64,000 nt of DNA from Terfezia claveryi (lineage: Eukaryota > Ascomycota > Pezizomycetes > Pezizales > Pezizaceae). The stretch is taken from positions 62,001 to 126,000 of the forward strand of contig WHUX01000027.1 of NCBI GenBank assembly GCA_015179025.1. Reading direction: 5' to 3'. The notes beneath the pieces were generated by a model. The model did no database searches, had not been told where the DNA came from, and was given only the letters and a program-made list of their open reading frames with translations. The translations under genes were made by a program, and so were the position numbers. Shown here piece by piece: positions 21,401 through 31,695 of this stretch (positions within the stretch are counted from its first letter, which is position 1; the number at the start of each line of letters is the position of its first letter).

Positions 21401-23226
21401 TGAGGTATGACCTTAGGCTACGGAAAAAGGCTAAAATTGCTGTTATTGCTGAAAACTTGCCAACAGATGCTGAAGCTCGAACAAGCGACCCTACCCAGCT
21501 ACACAAGGCAATCTCATATGAGCTAGCCTTGCTTGCCGCCAACATTACTAATGAACCCAAAACTTACTTTCAAGCTTCTAAAGGGCTCGATGCCCCTAAA
21601 TGGTATACGGCAATGCAAGCAGAGCTGCAAGCTTTAGCTGACCAAAACGTCTGGGACGTTGTGCCTAAACCCTCTAACCGCAATATTGTTGGTTCCAAAT
21701 GGGTATACAAAATAAAGCACGATGCTGCTGGCAATATCAGCCGGTATAAAGCAAGGTTGGTAGCACAAGGGTATTCTCAGCAACCCGGTACGGATTTTGA
21801 TGAGGTTTTCGCTCCAGTCGTCAGATATGACTCACTGCGCTTGCTCATTGCCCTATCAATATGCTCAAACTAGCCAAAACCAGACCAGCTTGATATCAAG
21901 GGCGCATTCCTATATGGCTATCTTAATGAAGAAGTCTATATGCGTCTTCCTCCTGGTTTCTTCGAAGATCAGCTGGACTCATGTACTCTATTAAAACGAT
22001 CTATATATAGACTAAAAAAAAGTCCAAGGTAGTGGTATGCTAGGCTGACTGGCTTCCTCATACCGTGGGGCTACAAAGCAACCAACTTTGACCCTTGCGT
22101 CTTAGTACATACCGGTCATAATATCATTATTGCAATCTATGTTAATGATATTACTATTTTTGGATCCAGTCCACTTAGACAGGAGCTAAAGGAATCGCTA
22201 AAGAGAGAATTCGATCTCAGCGATATGGGCCCTCTAAACTGGTTGCTTGGGATTTAAATAGAATGGCAACATCAAGATTCGGTGACCTTGTCCCAACACA
22301 CATATATAGACCAATTACTGGTGAAATTTGGGATGGACTCTTGCAACCCCGTCATTCTTCCTCTCAATCCTCACTACAAGCTGGTAAAGGCTGATGAAGG
22401 AGACAATGATCTTGCTGATGTCTCCCTATACCAGCAAATTATAGGCTCTCTAATGTACCTTGTTCTTGGCACACGACCTGATTTGGTATATACGGTCTCG
22501 GCACTCTCTCAATTCTCTTCGAAGCCGACAACAGCTCATATGGGGGCACTCAAGCAAGTCTTGCGATACCTCAAAGGCACTCACAACCTTAAGCTTTCAT
22601 ATACCCCAAACCCTATTCATTTAGCTGGCTTCTCAGATGCAGATTATGCAGGTGATCGATCCGACCGAAAATCTACCATGGGCTACATCTTCCAGATAGC
22701 AACTAACACCATTTGCTGGTGGGCTATTAAACAGCGCTGTGTCGCTACTTCCACAGTCGAAGCCAAATACATTGCTCTCTCAACAACTGCCAAGTACCAT
22801 GTATGGCTTCAGTCTGCTCTGAATGAGCTCAGAATTACTGCACCAGCCGCCCTGAGCGCTGATAACGATGGCTCTATTGATCTGACCTCTAATCCTCACA
22901 TTAGTGACAAGAGCAAACACATTGACGTAGCTTATTACCATGTGCGAGACCTTGTTGAGTCTGGGAAGCTCACAGTCTTATACATTCCAAGTCACGATAA
23001 TTTAGCTGACTTATGCACTAAACCATTTCTCTAACCACGACTCTCTATGCTAAGAGATCTCGTTCTAGGATAAAAACAATCAAATTCAATACTCTTTTCC
23101 CTATACATCTTTTTTTTTTTTCCATATCCATGGTTTTTTATAGGTTTTTTAATGAGGTTGACTTGATTGCGTACATTTAGGAAGATAGGAGGGGCTTGAG
23201 TCTAGCAAGTATGAGCTGAGGAGGGG

Positions 23227-23755
23227 TGTTAGTGATTGAATGCTGTATATTCATTCATTCTGCCCATGCCTTGCTATTCCACACGCAGCGACCTTCGGCC
23301 TGCAGATCTTATGGCAAGCAACGGCCTTCTCAGGCATTGCGTGCTTCGGCCTTCACAGGCATTGCGTGCTCTAGCCTGCAGATCTTATGGCAAGCAACGG
23401 CCTTCTCAGGCATTACGTGCTTCGGCCTTCACAGGCATTGCATGCTCTGGCCTGCAGATCATATGGCAAGCATCGGCCTTCACAGGCATTACGTGCTTCG
23501 GCCTTCACAGGCATTGCATACTACTCATATGTCCTTCTTCTTCTTCACTTCCTTATGTATGTTCATTTATGTATATATATCTCGTTCGTTTCCTGTTGGA
23601 TAGAAAATATGAATTACAACACAATGCATCTCTTCGCTGCAATATAGCTCTCACTTCTTCATATCTCTACGTGACAATCTCACTTCGCTCATTCGTATTA
23701 TCCTTCAGTGGACATTTGGATCTCACTGCTGCACTTCCCTCCTTTATCTCTTAAA
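23227..23755 (+). repeat. copia copy 2, 3' LTR
   Basis: 529 bp, same length and unit order as the 5' LTR, with roughly two dozen substitutions by eye, many C-to-T or G-to-A (for example GCATTGCG to GCATTACG). The divergence suggests either some age or RIP-type mutation. Confidence 0.92.
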
Positions 23756-23760
23756 ATATC

Positions 23761-25223
23761 TCTATGTTTTGCAACCTTTTCGCCAGCAAAGTCAATAAGC
23801 TCAAATACCCACTCCTTCTCATCAAAATCCAATTTTAACCGAATGATATCTTCAACTCGTCGGGAGAGTGCACGGAGCCAACCAAGGGTATCAGATGCTC
23901 AAATTTCATTAGCTGAGACATTATCTGAGACATTGCATGAGAGCGGTTCGAAGTCGTAGTCGATTCGCCAGCAGCTGGATTTTCTCCATGCCCCGAGAAG
24001 ACAATCCTTAGTATAAACATCATTCCGAGTTATTTCAAGGATCTCAAGAAATGATGGTTTTGAGAGAACTTGAAGCGGATTTTGCTGAAGCCATAAACTG
24101 AGGTTTCTCTTATACACCCTCTGCAGAACTCTGAAGCACCCTACATCAAGGGGTTGCAGGAGATGGGTAGACTTCGATGGAAGGCAAATCATATGAATAT
24201 TATGATCCAGCGCATACCTCACTACCTTCCATGCAATATATGAAGAATGACCATCCACAATAAGATAGCAAGAGGCTTCAACCTGAGTATAAGGTTCAAA
24301 GTGCTCAACTATATATCCCAACCCCAGCTCATTATCCATATATCCACTCTCAGAGACTACAAATGTAGCTTCTACTAGTAGGCCGCCTTCCGAATAATAA
24401 GATTGCTGATAGGACTTTCCTTGCCATACAATAAAGGGTGGAATAACTATTCCACTAGCACTGACAGTCTCTAAGACACTGCAAAATTCATGAGAACCTT
24501 CAGTTATTGCAATAGCTCGACCTCCAGCATGCATAATAGCCATCATCCGCGTACTATTCCGGCCCATGGTTATACCTTTCTCATCACAATTCCATATATT
24601 CTCTTAACATATCTATTTCCGGCAAATGAGATTGGCAAGTTTTCAGAGAAAATCTGCTTGTAGCTCAATGTCATTTGATGCAGCTACTCGCGCTCTCTCC
24701 TGATATCGAATAAAGACTTTCTTGAACCCCGGGTTATGATTAAGGAACCTATTAACCTAGTTGACACCCACAATATGAATGGGGGAGGTACTGGTGGAGG
24801 GGGTGTCATTGGAAGGCAGAAGGGGATAATTGCACCTTGTTATTGTATACGTTGTTCTCGTCAATTCCGGGGGTTGCTGGTTGACTCTCAAGGGCCTGTA
24901 ATACCCCCTCCGTGGCCTTGCTATGGTATCTGCCTCTCATTGACAATGTCCTATGCTATTTGCTGTAAAAGGGTATGATTTAACGGAAATCCTGCATCAG
25001 CCATCATTCCTACATAGCCTGCAATTGCTTTCTCATCACCAGGAGAGAGCAATTGCTCATCACGATGAGCTGTAGACCTCTCTTGGTGTGTCCCCAGCAG
25101 CCTCCAGCATAGTGTTTGCCGCTCAACCCCATACAGCTCAGCTATTCGTATAATGGGTATGTCTGGTTCTGCTCAAGCATGCTTCATAGCTGCCTGCAGG
25201 TCTTTTTCGGTATATTTCGGCAT
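23761..25223 (-). pseudogene. pogo 1 transposase, N-terminal and catalytic part
   Basis: Starts at the ATG at 25223-25221 (MPKYTEKDLQAAMKHA). Residues about 1-50 form a psq/CENP-B-like helix-turn-helix, followed by a second DNA-binding helix region (DEKAIAGYVGMMADAGF). The DDE catalytic domain shows its Asp in NCDEKGITMGRN, the second in LIVDGHSSY and the third region in HLLQPLDVGCF. Several in-frame stops occur (after KHA, after QQIA, in ADFL*KLANL), most of them fitting C-to-T changes of CAA, CAG or CGA. At 23761 the frame is cut by the copia insertion within VAKHRDI; it resumes cleanly at 17690. It would bind the element ends and move the element; this copy is inactive. Confidence 0.88.
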
Positions 25224-25411
25224 CTCTCGTAGGGTAGGGATATTGGTGATATTGCCTAGGCTTTGGTGATTCAGCTGATATAGGTTGTGGCCATGATAGT
25301 TGTAAGGGGTCGAGACTGGGGCCAATTGAAGGGCTGAGGAGGTTGGCGTGCTGCATGTCTTAGACACTGGACATAAGACAGTGGCTGATCACTACTAGGT
25401 TGCGAATGGTA

Positions 25412-25489
25412 CTAGCCTGGCGATCTGAAGCTTAGATATGGCAGAGCGGACGGGATGCCTCGTTTTCTTCAGTCTATGGTCGTAGATGT
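25412..25489 (-). rRNA. 5S rRNA copy 2, 5' part (gene split by pogo 1)
   Basis: The first 78 nt of the split 5S gene, from ACATCTACGACCATAGACTG to GATCGCCAGGCTAG. The insertion lies within the internal control region, so this gene can no longer be transcribed as a normal 5S RNA unless the insertion is excised. Confidence 0.9.
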
Positions 25490-25601
25490 CAAATGATGAT
25501 GCACTCTCGATTTCATGTCACCTGTTCATTGTCAAATTAGCTTACTTGGTTTTGTATCAGCCGAGTGATCCGATGATGTATACATACTGACTGTGAAAAC
25601 A

Positions 25602-25931
25602 ATGGCCTCTTCTTCCAAATCTTCGGTTGTCCAACAGCATCAGGCATGGACGGAGCTTGACCGGTTACACCTCAGGGTAGCGCCCGCGCATATTGAAGGA
25701 TTACTCCCCTTTTCTCTTCAAGCTGAACCTACAGCCAATATCAGGGACCTACAAGATGTTCTACAGCGTGAGGAGAAAAGTATTGAGACTCTAGAAATTC
25801 AATGCAGGCGTCTGCATGTTCAGCGCAGGATCACTGGCTTTCTGGTGCCTCCTCTCCTTGACATTCCCGCCTCCACACCTACTACTCTCGTTTGGATATT
25901 TCTTGTTGATATGCTCTGCTTGGATTCATAA
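25602..25931 (+). CDS. Hypothetical protein, coiled-coil-like
   Basis: ATG at 25602 (MASSSKSSVVQQHQAWTELD), 109 residues to a TAA at 25929. The middle, about residues 50-75 (NIRDLQDVLQREEKSIETLE), looks like a coiled coil, then a basic turn and LVPPLLDIPASTPTTLVWIF. That layout loosely resembles the coiled coil plus Pro-rich approach to an F-box seen in many fungal F-box proteins, but the F-box itself is not evident. It begins about 110 bases beyond the 5S gene. Its reality is uncertain; a truncated or degenerate F-box gene is one possibility. Confidence 0.35.
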   Translation: MASSSKSSVVQQHQAWTELDRLHLRVAPAHIEGLLPFSLQAEPTANIRDLQDVLQREEKSIETLEIQCRRLHVQRRITGFLVPPLLDIPASTPTTLVWIFLVDMLCLDS

Positions 25932-26164
25932 GCCTATTCCACAACATTTCCTAGCGCTAGTTAACTTCATTTTATAGTTACCTATTTTCTCTTGCTATAA
26001 GCATATATTGGTTACAAGCATACTTCTCCCGGTCCGAACGATATGCTTGTATCGAGAGTCCTCTGTAGGAGTTTTGAACGCGCAGGTCATACAGCCTCTT
26101 GGCAGCGCCACTTTTACGTAACATAACAGTCCCATCGCAGCACAGGTATATATGTAGGTACATA
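25932..26164. other. Short intergenic stretch with a dispersed inverted motif
   Basis: Contains CTTGTATCGAGAGTCCTCTG (about 26047-26066), the inverse of the motif at 15928-15951. Both copies may be one end of a small inverted-repeat element. Confidence 0.35.
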
Positions 26165-26910
26165 TGCTGGTTTTTTTTTTTTTTTAAAAAAAAAATTCTT
26201 GTTACTCCTATGCGGCCCCATCAGGGGGGCCATGAGGAGCAACCCGGAAACCCGGGTGGATTCAGAGTAAGGCAAGTTAATCTGCCAGATCCGTGCGTGC
26301 TAAATGCAAATAAATACAAATAAAGAGAGAAGACCCCATGCTGTCAGTAACGGACGAACCGATGACCCGAGGGCCTGACTGGGCCTCCCATCCTAATAAG
26401 GGGACTCGTGAGAAAAATATAAAGGGACTGAACTAAAGAGACTCGTGAAAACTTTCCGCTCTAGGTGAGCTCATGATATAATAACTTGAAAAAGGCCTCC
26501 GTGGCCTCGAACGTCTCCTCTCCTTCTTTCCTCCATTCCGGCTTGTCGAGCTCCTCCCAACTACGTTTTCCCCCCCAATAAGGACCTTTTGAGGTGGTTG
26601 AATCGCGGGCAGTCGAAGGTTATATGGTCTCCAATCTCTGATGGGTGTCCACATGCGCAACTCTCCGACTCAGCCTTGCCAATATGATGAAGCCAGCTTT
26701 CCTGGGGGCCTCTGTTTGTACGCAACCAACTATAGGCAGATAGGGCATGGAGATCCCATTCCGTCCTTCTGATTCCATTCCCCACTCTACATATTCCTGG
26801 CCTTTTTACGTGCTGCCTTGGAGGAAGCGCGATATGCTGGCATGCGAGATATGGCCTTCTAGCAAGTACGGTAGGAAGGTACCAAGCCGCCTTTACGAGA
26901 TGCAAACATC
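26165..26910 (-). mobile_element. 5'-truncated non-LTR retrotransposon (LINE, Tad-like) 3' end
   Basis: Read on minus: the end of an ORF2 protein, a short 3' UTR with GGCAGATTAACTTGCC and ACCCGGGTTTCCGGGTTG, and a tail of A residues (T-run at 26170-26183 on plus). The homologous 3' UTR is seen again at 28040-28260. Truncation at the 5' end is typical for LINEs. No target duplication was resolved. Confidence 0.75.
26461..26905 (-). pseudogene. LINE ORF2 C-terminus with frameshift
   Basis: The frame reads LARRPYLACQHIALPP, LRTNRGPQESWLHHIGKAES, then CACGHPSEIGDHITFDC, a C-x-C-x7-H-x4-C cluster typical of the C-terminus of fungal LINE ORF2 proteins. A one-base slip in the G-run near 26570-26576 breaks the frame; after it WEELDKPEWRKEGEETFEA and AFFKLLYHELT continue to a TAG at 26461-26463. 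The region upstream, with RNase H and reverse transcriptase, is absent. Dead copy. Confidence 0.7.
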
Positions 26911-27471
26911 ATGACCCACTGGAGTGGTCACCAGGGAGTTCAGCGAGGCAACACATGTAAAAGTTGGGTTATTCTCAGGAGATACATATGTTGGGGCAGA
27001 AGATATAGCACAGAGAATGCAGCACTACCCGCACAGTACCGGGCACAGCCGATCCAAAAGGTTCAATACACACCTCCATTCCCATCCCCAACATTTTGGA
27101 TCCATCACGAGAATTATATTTGCAAATGCCCACGTCATTGCACCACTCAGCTGGTTCTTGTTTCACCCGCCATGAGAATTTATTTTAGAAGCTACATGCC
27201 ACCATATTAAGTGATTTGGGGAGATGCAGCCAACCGGAAGCCCATCGTATCATCTGAGCCATCCCCTAGCCTCGTATCACGACAATATTGCTCCCCACCG
27301 CCGACAAAAAAACAGTTGCAAATAGGTCCACCACCGCCTTGTTTTTACATCCATTCCTACCAGCTACCCATGCCCATCTCCACATCTCTTCCGACAAGGG
27401 CGCACCCTTGAGTAGTAAACTGGTAATCACTGGTGGTTGCGGCATTATGACATCAGAGTCCCCCACCACTG
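26911..27471. other. Stretch without a firmly supported gene
   Basis: A minus frame at 27266-27475 without an ATG (VVGDSDVIMPQPPVITSLLL, SEEMWRWAWVAGRNGC) has protein-like composition and could be a further exon of the hypothetical gene at 27472-28026. I could not find splice sites that join them cleanly. Confidence 0.3.
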
Positions 27472-28026
27472 TCAACCATATATATTCCTTTGATCACTGA
27501 GTGACAACCTAGCACAGGATGGGATAGGGGCAGAGTAGCATGAACCGCGCCGCGGTTGGGTACCCAAGCGATAGAAGGGCCCGTAAGACGTTGCGATGTG
27601 GAGGACTGGTCGTGATGTTTCCATGGACTGGGAAGTTGCTATTGTCGGTGGGGCCTCGGAGCGAATGGTGGGTGCAGGGAGAAACCAAATCCGGTTTGTG
27701 GCAAATCCGAATAACCCCATTCTTTGCTCGACCTCGTCGTACAGTGCCAATCGCTCTATCTCATCAAGTAACGCCCCTAGGTTGCACTGGAGGACAATGA
27801 TATCCTGCCCATGCCTCGTTGCTATCACTGCCACTTGGGCGTTGTGGGTTACGCGGAAGCTGGAGTGATTATTGATGAAGTGGATGAAGCGGTTGACTCT
27901 AAACGAGTGGACAAGCAATGAGGGAATTGAGACGCTGAATATATTGTAGACGAATGGGTGGATTATGGATTCGTATCGGATGGGGGAATCTGGCGTGGAA
28001 GGCAGCGGAGCTGTTGTTATTGGCAT
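27472..28026 (-). CDS. Hypothetical protein
   Basis: ATG at 28026-28024 (MPITTAPLPSTPDSPIRYES), 184 residues to a TGA at 27472. The first 115 residues look the most protein-like: FVYNIFSVSIPSLLVHSFRV, AQVAVIATRHGQDIIVLQCN, LGALLDEIERLALYDEVEQR, with alternating hydrophobic strands and an amphipathic helix. The last 60 residues are compositionally odd and may be read out of frame past an intron. The A-tail of the LINE relic at 28040 abuts its upstream side, so the promoter may have been displaced. Family unknown. Confidence 0.4.
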   Translation of the reverse strand: MPITTAPLPSTPDSPIRYESIIHPFVYNIFSVSIPSLLVHSFRVNRFIHFINNHSSFRVTHNAQVAVIATRHGQDIIVLQCNLGALLDEIERLALYDEVEQRMGLFGFATNRIWFLPAPTIRSEAPPTIATSQSMETSRPVLHIATSYGPFYRLGTQPRRGSCYSAPIPSCARLSLSDQRNIYG

Positions 28027-28039
28027 GGGGGGGCTTTGT

Positions 28040-28260
28040 GACTTTTTTTTTTTTTTTTAATACTCATTACTCCTATGCGGATCACTCAGGTGGATTCAGA
28101 ACAAGGCAAGTTAATCTGCCAGGTCCATCGCAAGCTAAATACACATAGAAAATTGTGAATGGGAACTTCCAGTGCTGTCATTAACCGACAATGCTGGAGG
28201 AACCCGAAGGCCCTGCTGGAGCCCCAAACTCTCGAGTAGAAATAACAAACGCTGGTAGGT
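28040..28260 (-). mobile_element. LINE 3' UTR fragment (second copy)
   Basis: On plus, a T-run at 28041-28056 is followed by ACTCCTATGCGG, GGTGGATTCAGA(A)CAAGGC and GTTAATCTGCCAG(G)TCC, matching 26203-26296. Further text (TGCTGTCATTAACCGAC against TGCTGTCAGTAACGGAC) also aligns. Only the 3' UTR is left. Confidence 0.6.
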
Positions 28261-28299
28261 GAAATAAATTAATCGCTGGTGGGGGAAATTAAAACACAA

Positions 28300-28930
28300 C
28301 TAAATCATCCGTTATCCGTCTCGATTAGAAAACCTCACTAATCCCAAATTCTCGCAGGTGGAAAAGCAATCTTGACCATGAAATAAACATGGTAAGTACC
28401 ACGACTCTGAGGGCGCGGCGTCAGAAATGGAAAGGGAAAACATGAAAGGACAGCGGAGTAAAGATAGCGCTATAAATTGACAAAGGATTGAAATATTAAG
28501 GATGAAAATGGTAATGGAAGAAAAGTAGCAGTCGGCTGTCATCGTCCTGGAGCCCGTGCTCTCAGATAACTATGGAATTTGTTGTGCGGTTAATAATTCA
28601 GAATAGAATAACTAATCAGTAATACCAAAATCCGCCTTCAGTATCTTTAATAGCCCTCTCCCCCAGTTCCCGTGCCCAGACCGATTTATTTGAGTGGTAG
28701 CTTAAATCGTACCACTCAAATAAATTGGTTTGGGCACAAAGAACACTCTCCTCCATATTTCCGTTTGACAAATGGATCACAACCGGTATTTTCTTTGGTT
28801 CCTCCATAGCTCATCAATTACCCAACCATCTCTCCATGAGAACAATTTCCATTCGCTCCCAGATTTATTCCTGGGATTCTCGCACCCGACCCTATTACCC
28901 ATAGGCAAATCTATCACAACTCTTCTCTAA
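28300..28930 (-). repeat. Orphan copy of the family 3' flank
   Basis: Matches the downstream regions of the family members at 54.1-54.7 kb and 58.7-59.3 kb (TGGAATTTGTTGTGCGGTT, GTACCACGACT(C/T)TGAGGG, CCATATTTCCGTTTGACAAA, CCATAGCTCATC). The coding part that should follow to the right of 28930 is missing; 230 bp further on is the end of pogo 2. Confidence 0.6.
28672..28737. repeat. 66-bp near-perfect palindrome
   Basis: GTGCCCAGACCGATTTATTT at the left is mirrored by AAATAAATTGGTTTGGGCAC at the right, with GAGTGGTA and TACCACTC next to a 10-base centre. It is absent from the same place in the homologous flank at 59.1 kb (TAATAGTCCGCCCC), so it is an insertion, probably a very short fold-back MITE. 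Confidence 0.7.
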
Positions 28931-29805
28931 TTTTGCGCATCCACCTTGCTTGATATACTAGTTTATGTATATCCATCTTACCTTTCTCAATGAGTATAGC
29001 TCTAAATTCATGCCTAAACGCTGGAAATTGCTACCTTATGATTTTCTTTATACATGCCAGTAAGATCACCAATAATCCTTAGAATCTAAAGGGGCAATAA
29101 ATTCTAATATGTAGTGACAGCTATTGCATACTACTAATGCACTAAACACACTAGGTACCTACCCTTGCTCGACTGGAAGTGTCCAATCACCGTCTAGTGT
29201 CCAGCCCCTGCCGGCCTCCCCCTGCAGTGTAGCACATGATATATGGAACCGTAGACCACGAGAGCTCTATCTACCTAAATACATAACTATGAAAACAACT
29301 ATGCTCTACAATATGGTTATGCTCAATTTGCAGAAAAATCAGCCCGGTACCTAATAAAATCGTCTTCCAATATAACTACCTCAACAGACCCCCCTACCCC
29401 CTTCTACCTACTCCAACATGATGAATATTATACTAATGAACTTATAACTATTATTTAGATAGCTCATCTATGCATCTATATCAATGTTAGATAAATGTAA
29501 AGGATAATAGTATCCAAATAACAAAATTGTAGGCTAATAGGTAAGGATACTAACCTCTGCAAAATATGCAATATCAAGCGCCTGCATAGAATTTACCAAA
29601 TCTTCTTCATTTTCAGCATTTTCAACCCTACCTTTAATCTCACTATTATCCTCCTCTTCTAATACATCTTCTACTACTATAGAAAGATCAGTACCTCCAA
29701 TACCTCCTACTTTAGGTTTAAGTGGTCACTTTGGTTGGGGAGGATAGGAAGGTTTTTTCCCAATACGCTTTGAACCCGAGCCTTTAGTACTAGCACCTGC
29801 TACCT

Positions 29806-31138
29806 TCAAAGTAGTCCAAGCTTGATCAATCTCTGTACATACTGATTGCCATACTGGTATTGTAACCTCTTGATACCATTGAAGATCAGCTCTCCACTGC
29901 TTATCAAGTTCCTCCTTAGCAGTTTTTTTGTCTTCAGCAATTTTTTTTTTTCTTGTGCAACTCGTTGTCTTTCTATCTTTTTTGCCTCTGAATCTGCAAG
30001 CTTCTTAAGCCCTTCATTAACATATGTATGAGTTAATACTTGAGCTTCTCCAACATGGTGTGTTCTCTTTTTGTTTTTGCATATTTTCCCATCCCGAAGC
30101 TTTTTTAAAGTCTCAGCACGAGGAGCAATATCTCTATATTTAGTAACCTTCTCACCATAAAGGTCAATAAGATCATGAATCATTCCTCTATCCTCATCAT
30201 TAAGCTTGTCTCGAATTAAATCTTCTACCTTTCGAGAGAGTTGGCGGAGACAAACAGGGGTATCTGAGATAGAACCTGAGATCACAGCTGAAATAGCACT
30301 TGCCATTGAGGTAGGTGGTGGAGGTGGTTGAATTGAGTGGTCAATAGGCCAACAACGAGCTGCTTTCCATGCACTCTGAATGATCTCTGTAGTAAAGACC
30401 TGCTGATGTGTTTGCTGAAGAATATCAAGAAAATCAACCTTTGATATTCCTAATAGAGGGTTTTTGCACAACCATATACTGAGATTGCGCTCATAGAAAT
30501 GTTGCAATAAGGAGAAGCAGCCAACATCAAGAGGTTGTAGGAGATGGGTAGATTTTGAAGGAAGGCAGATCATATGAATATCATGATCAAGTGCATATTT
30601 AACCACACGGAATGCTACATGAGAGGAATGGCCATCCACAATAAGACATCGAGGAGCTCCCTCTCTTCTAGTATGAGGCTCAAAGTGTTGTCGCATATAT
30701 TTAAGCTCAAGTTCATCATCCATATACCCACTTGGAGATACTGCAAATGTAGCCTCATGTTCAACTCCTTCCTCTCGATAATAAGACTCCCGATGAGTCT
30801 TCCCCTGCCAAACAATAAATGGTGGAATAATTACTCCACTAGCACTAACTGTCTCCAACACACTACAAAACTCTTAAGACCCTTCTGTCAAAGCAGTACT
30901 CTTACCCCCAACTCGTACAATAGCCATAACTCGCCTACTATTCCTACCCATAGTTATTCCTTTCTTATCACAGTTTCAGATATCAGCTTGAGCTATCTTC
31001 TTCCGGCAGACAAGATTTGCAAGCTTTTATAGAAAATCAGCTTGCAGCTCAGTATTATCAGTCGCTGCTGCTCTTGCTCTTTCCTGATAGCAAATATAGA
31101 TTTTTTTGAATCTTGAGTTACAGCTAAGAAATCTATCC
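29806..31138 (-). pseudogene. pogo 2 transposase, catalytic and C-terminal part
   Basis: From the gypsy 1 insertion site the frame reads DRFLSCNSRFKKIYICYQER, then CDKKGITMGRN (first Asp), a TAA before EFCSVLETVSAS, LIVDGHSSHVAF (second Asp) and HLLQPLDVGCF. An Arg/Lys/Glu-rich C-terminal region follows, and the acidic tail (EEDNSEIKGRVENAENEEDL) lies in another phase, so there is at least one further frameshift near 29830. Stops sit in ADFL*KLANL and ADI*NCDKKG. ADFL* is also a stop in pogo 1. The product would be a DDE transposase; this copy is dead. Confidence 0.85.
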
Positions 31139-31143
31139 ACCCA

Positions 31144-31695
31144 TGTAACAAGGGCTTCGAGGACAAGGCGACCAAGGGGTACGCCTGGGCGAGGACAGGA
31201 ACGAGGTGAGACACACGTAGGAGCGCTACGTGTGTGATTAGGGGAAAGGCTAGGGGCAAGGCAAGGGCAGGGCTAGAGTAACATACACATAGGAACGCTA
31301 TGTGTGTGACTAGGGGAGAGGCTAGGACTGGGGCAAGGGTGAGGATGAGAGAGGCAGAGGGCAAGGGACACGAGATACGCAGAGGCAGTTGCCACGTGTG
31401 TCAAGGGAGGCAGCTATGCTACAGAGTTGTTTGTACGAGACAAGGATGTGTACAAGGGAGGTGCACAAGCGCTGGAAGAAGTAAGGTCCTGTATTGGGTA
31501 TACAAGACATTGGATGGGGATCCAACAAGAGGGTGGAGAAACGAAGATATATATACATGATTGCAGGCCAAGGCTGTGGAAGGAATAAGCTTCCCAAGAT
31601 TCCTATCTCGGAAGCTAAGATAACAATCACCCATCGACGACACCCGAACAAGCCTGTTCGAGTGTCAAATCAAGACGAAGAACACGGTTGTAACA
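31144..31695 (-). repeat. gypsy 1, 3' LTR
   Basis: 552 bp. It contains two hairpins, ACACACGTAG-5 nt-CTACGTGTGTG (about 31209-31234) and a second, mutated one near 31284-31309, and near the other end CACCCGAACA-AGCC-TGTTCGAGTG (about 31640-31665). Confidence 0.9.

Larger units (their letters stand above)
18265..23034 (+). pseudogene. copia Gag-Pol polyprotein with five in-frame stops
   Basis: One frame from the ATG at 18265 to a TAA at 23032-23034. In order: UBN2-type Gag; a degenerate zinc knuckle (TYCKGHGHRFKSHVWQDC, first Cys replaced by Tyr); protease around LDTCATAHMTSD; GAG-pre-integrase H/H/C/C (HWHNAFGHAA, CNACIMSKS); integrase core with HSDLNG, TDNGGEY and SVVERLNR; reverse transcriptase (VAQGYSQQPGTDFDEVFAPV, YVNDITIFG); RNase H (AGFSDADYAGD, STVEAKYIALS). 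Stops fall at 20782, inside the repeat near 21190, and at about 21871, 22030 and 22255. Four of them fit CAA/CAG/TGG to stop by a single transition; the repeat one is a T-to-A change. The usual YVDD is YVND. Not functional as it stands. Confidence 0.9.
17691..23755 (+). mobile_element. Ty1/copia element, near-complete (copy 2)
   Basis: 6065 bp with 529-bp LTRs and a five-base target duplication ATATC (17686-17690 and 23756-23760). Order gag, protease, integrase, reverse transcriptase, RNase H, as in Ty1/copia. A purine-rich tract (GAGCTGAGGAGGGG) precedes the 3' LTR. The sequence after the 5' LTR (GGTTCTGAGCCC) loosely resembles a primer-binding site, not assigned to a tRNA. It sits inside pogo 1 and is therefore younger than that element. 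Confidence 0.95.
16713..25409 (-). mobile_element. pogo-type DNA transposon 1, split by a copia element
   Basis: Perfect 42-bp terminal inverted repeats lie at 16713-16754 and 25368-25409 (outer end CCATTCGCAACCTAGTAGTG). They are flanked by TA at 16711-16712 and 25410-25411, the target duplication of pogo/Tc1-mariner elements. Without the 6065-bp copia insertion and its five-base duplication the element is about 2.63 kb, a normal size. It encodes one minus-strand transposase with several stops. Its target was a 5S rRNA gene. Confidence 0.93.
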
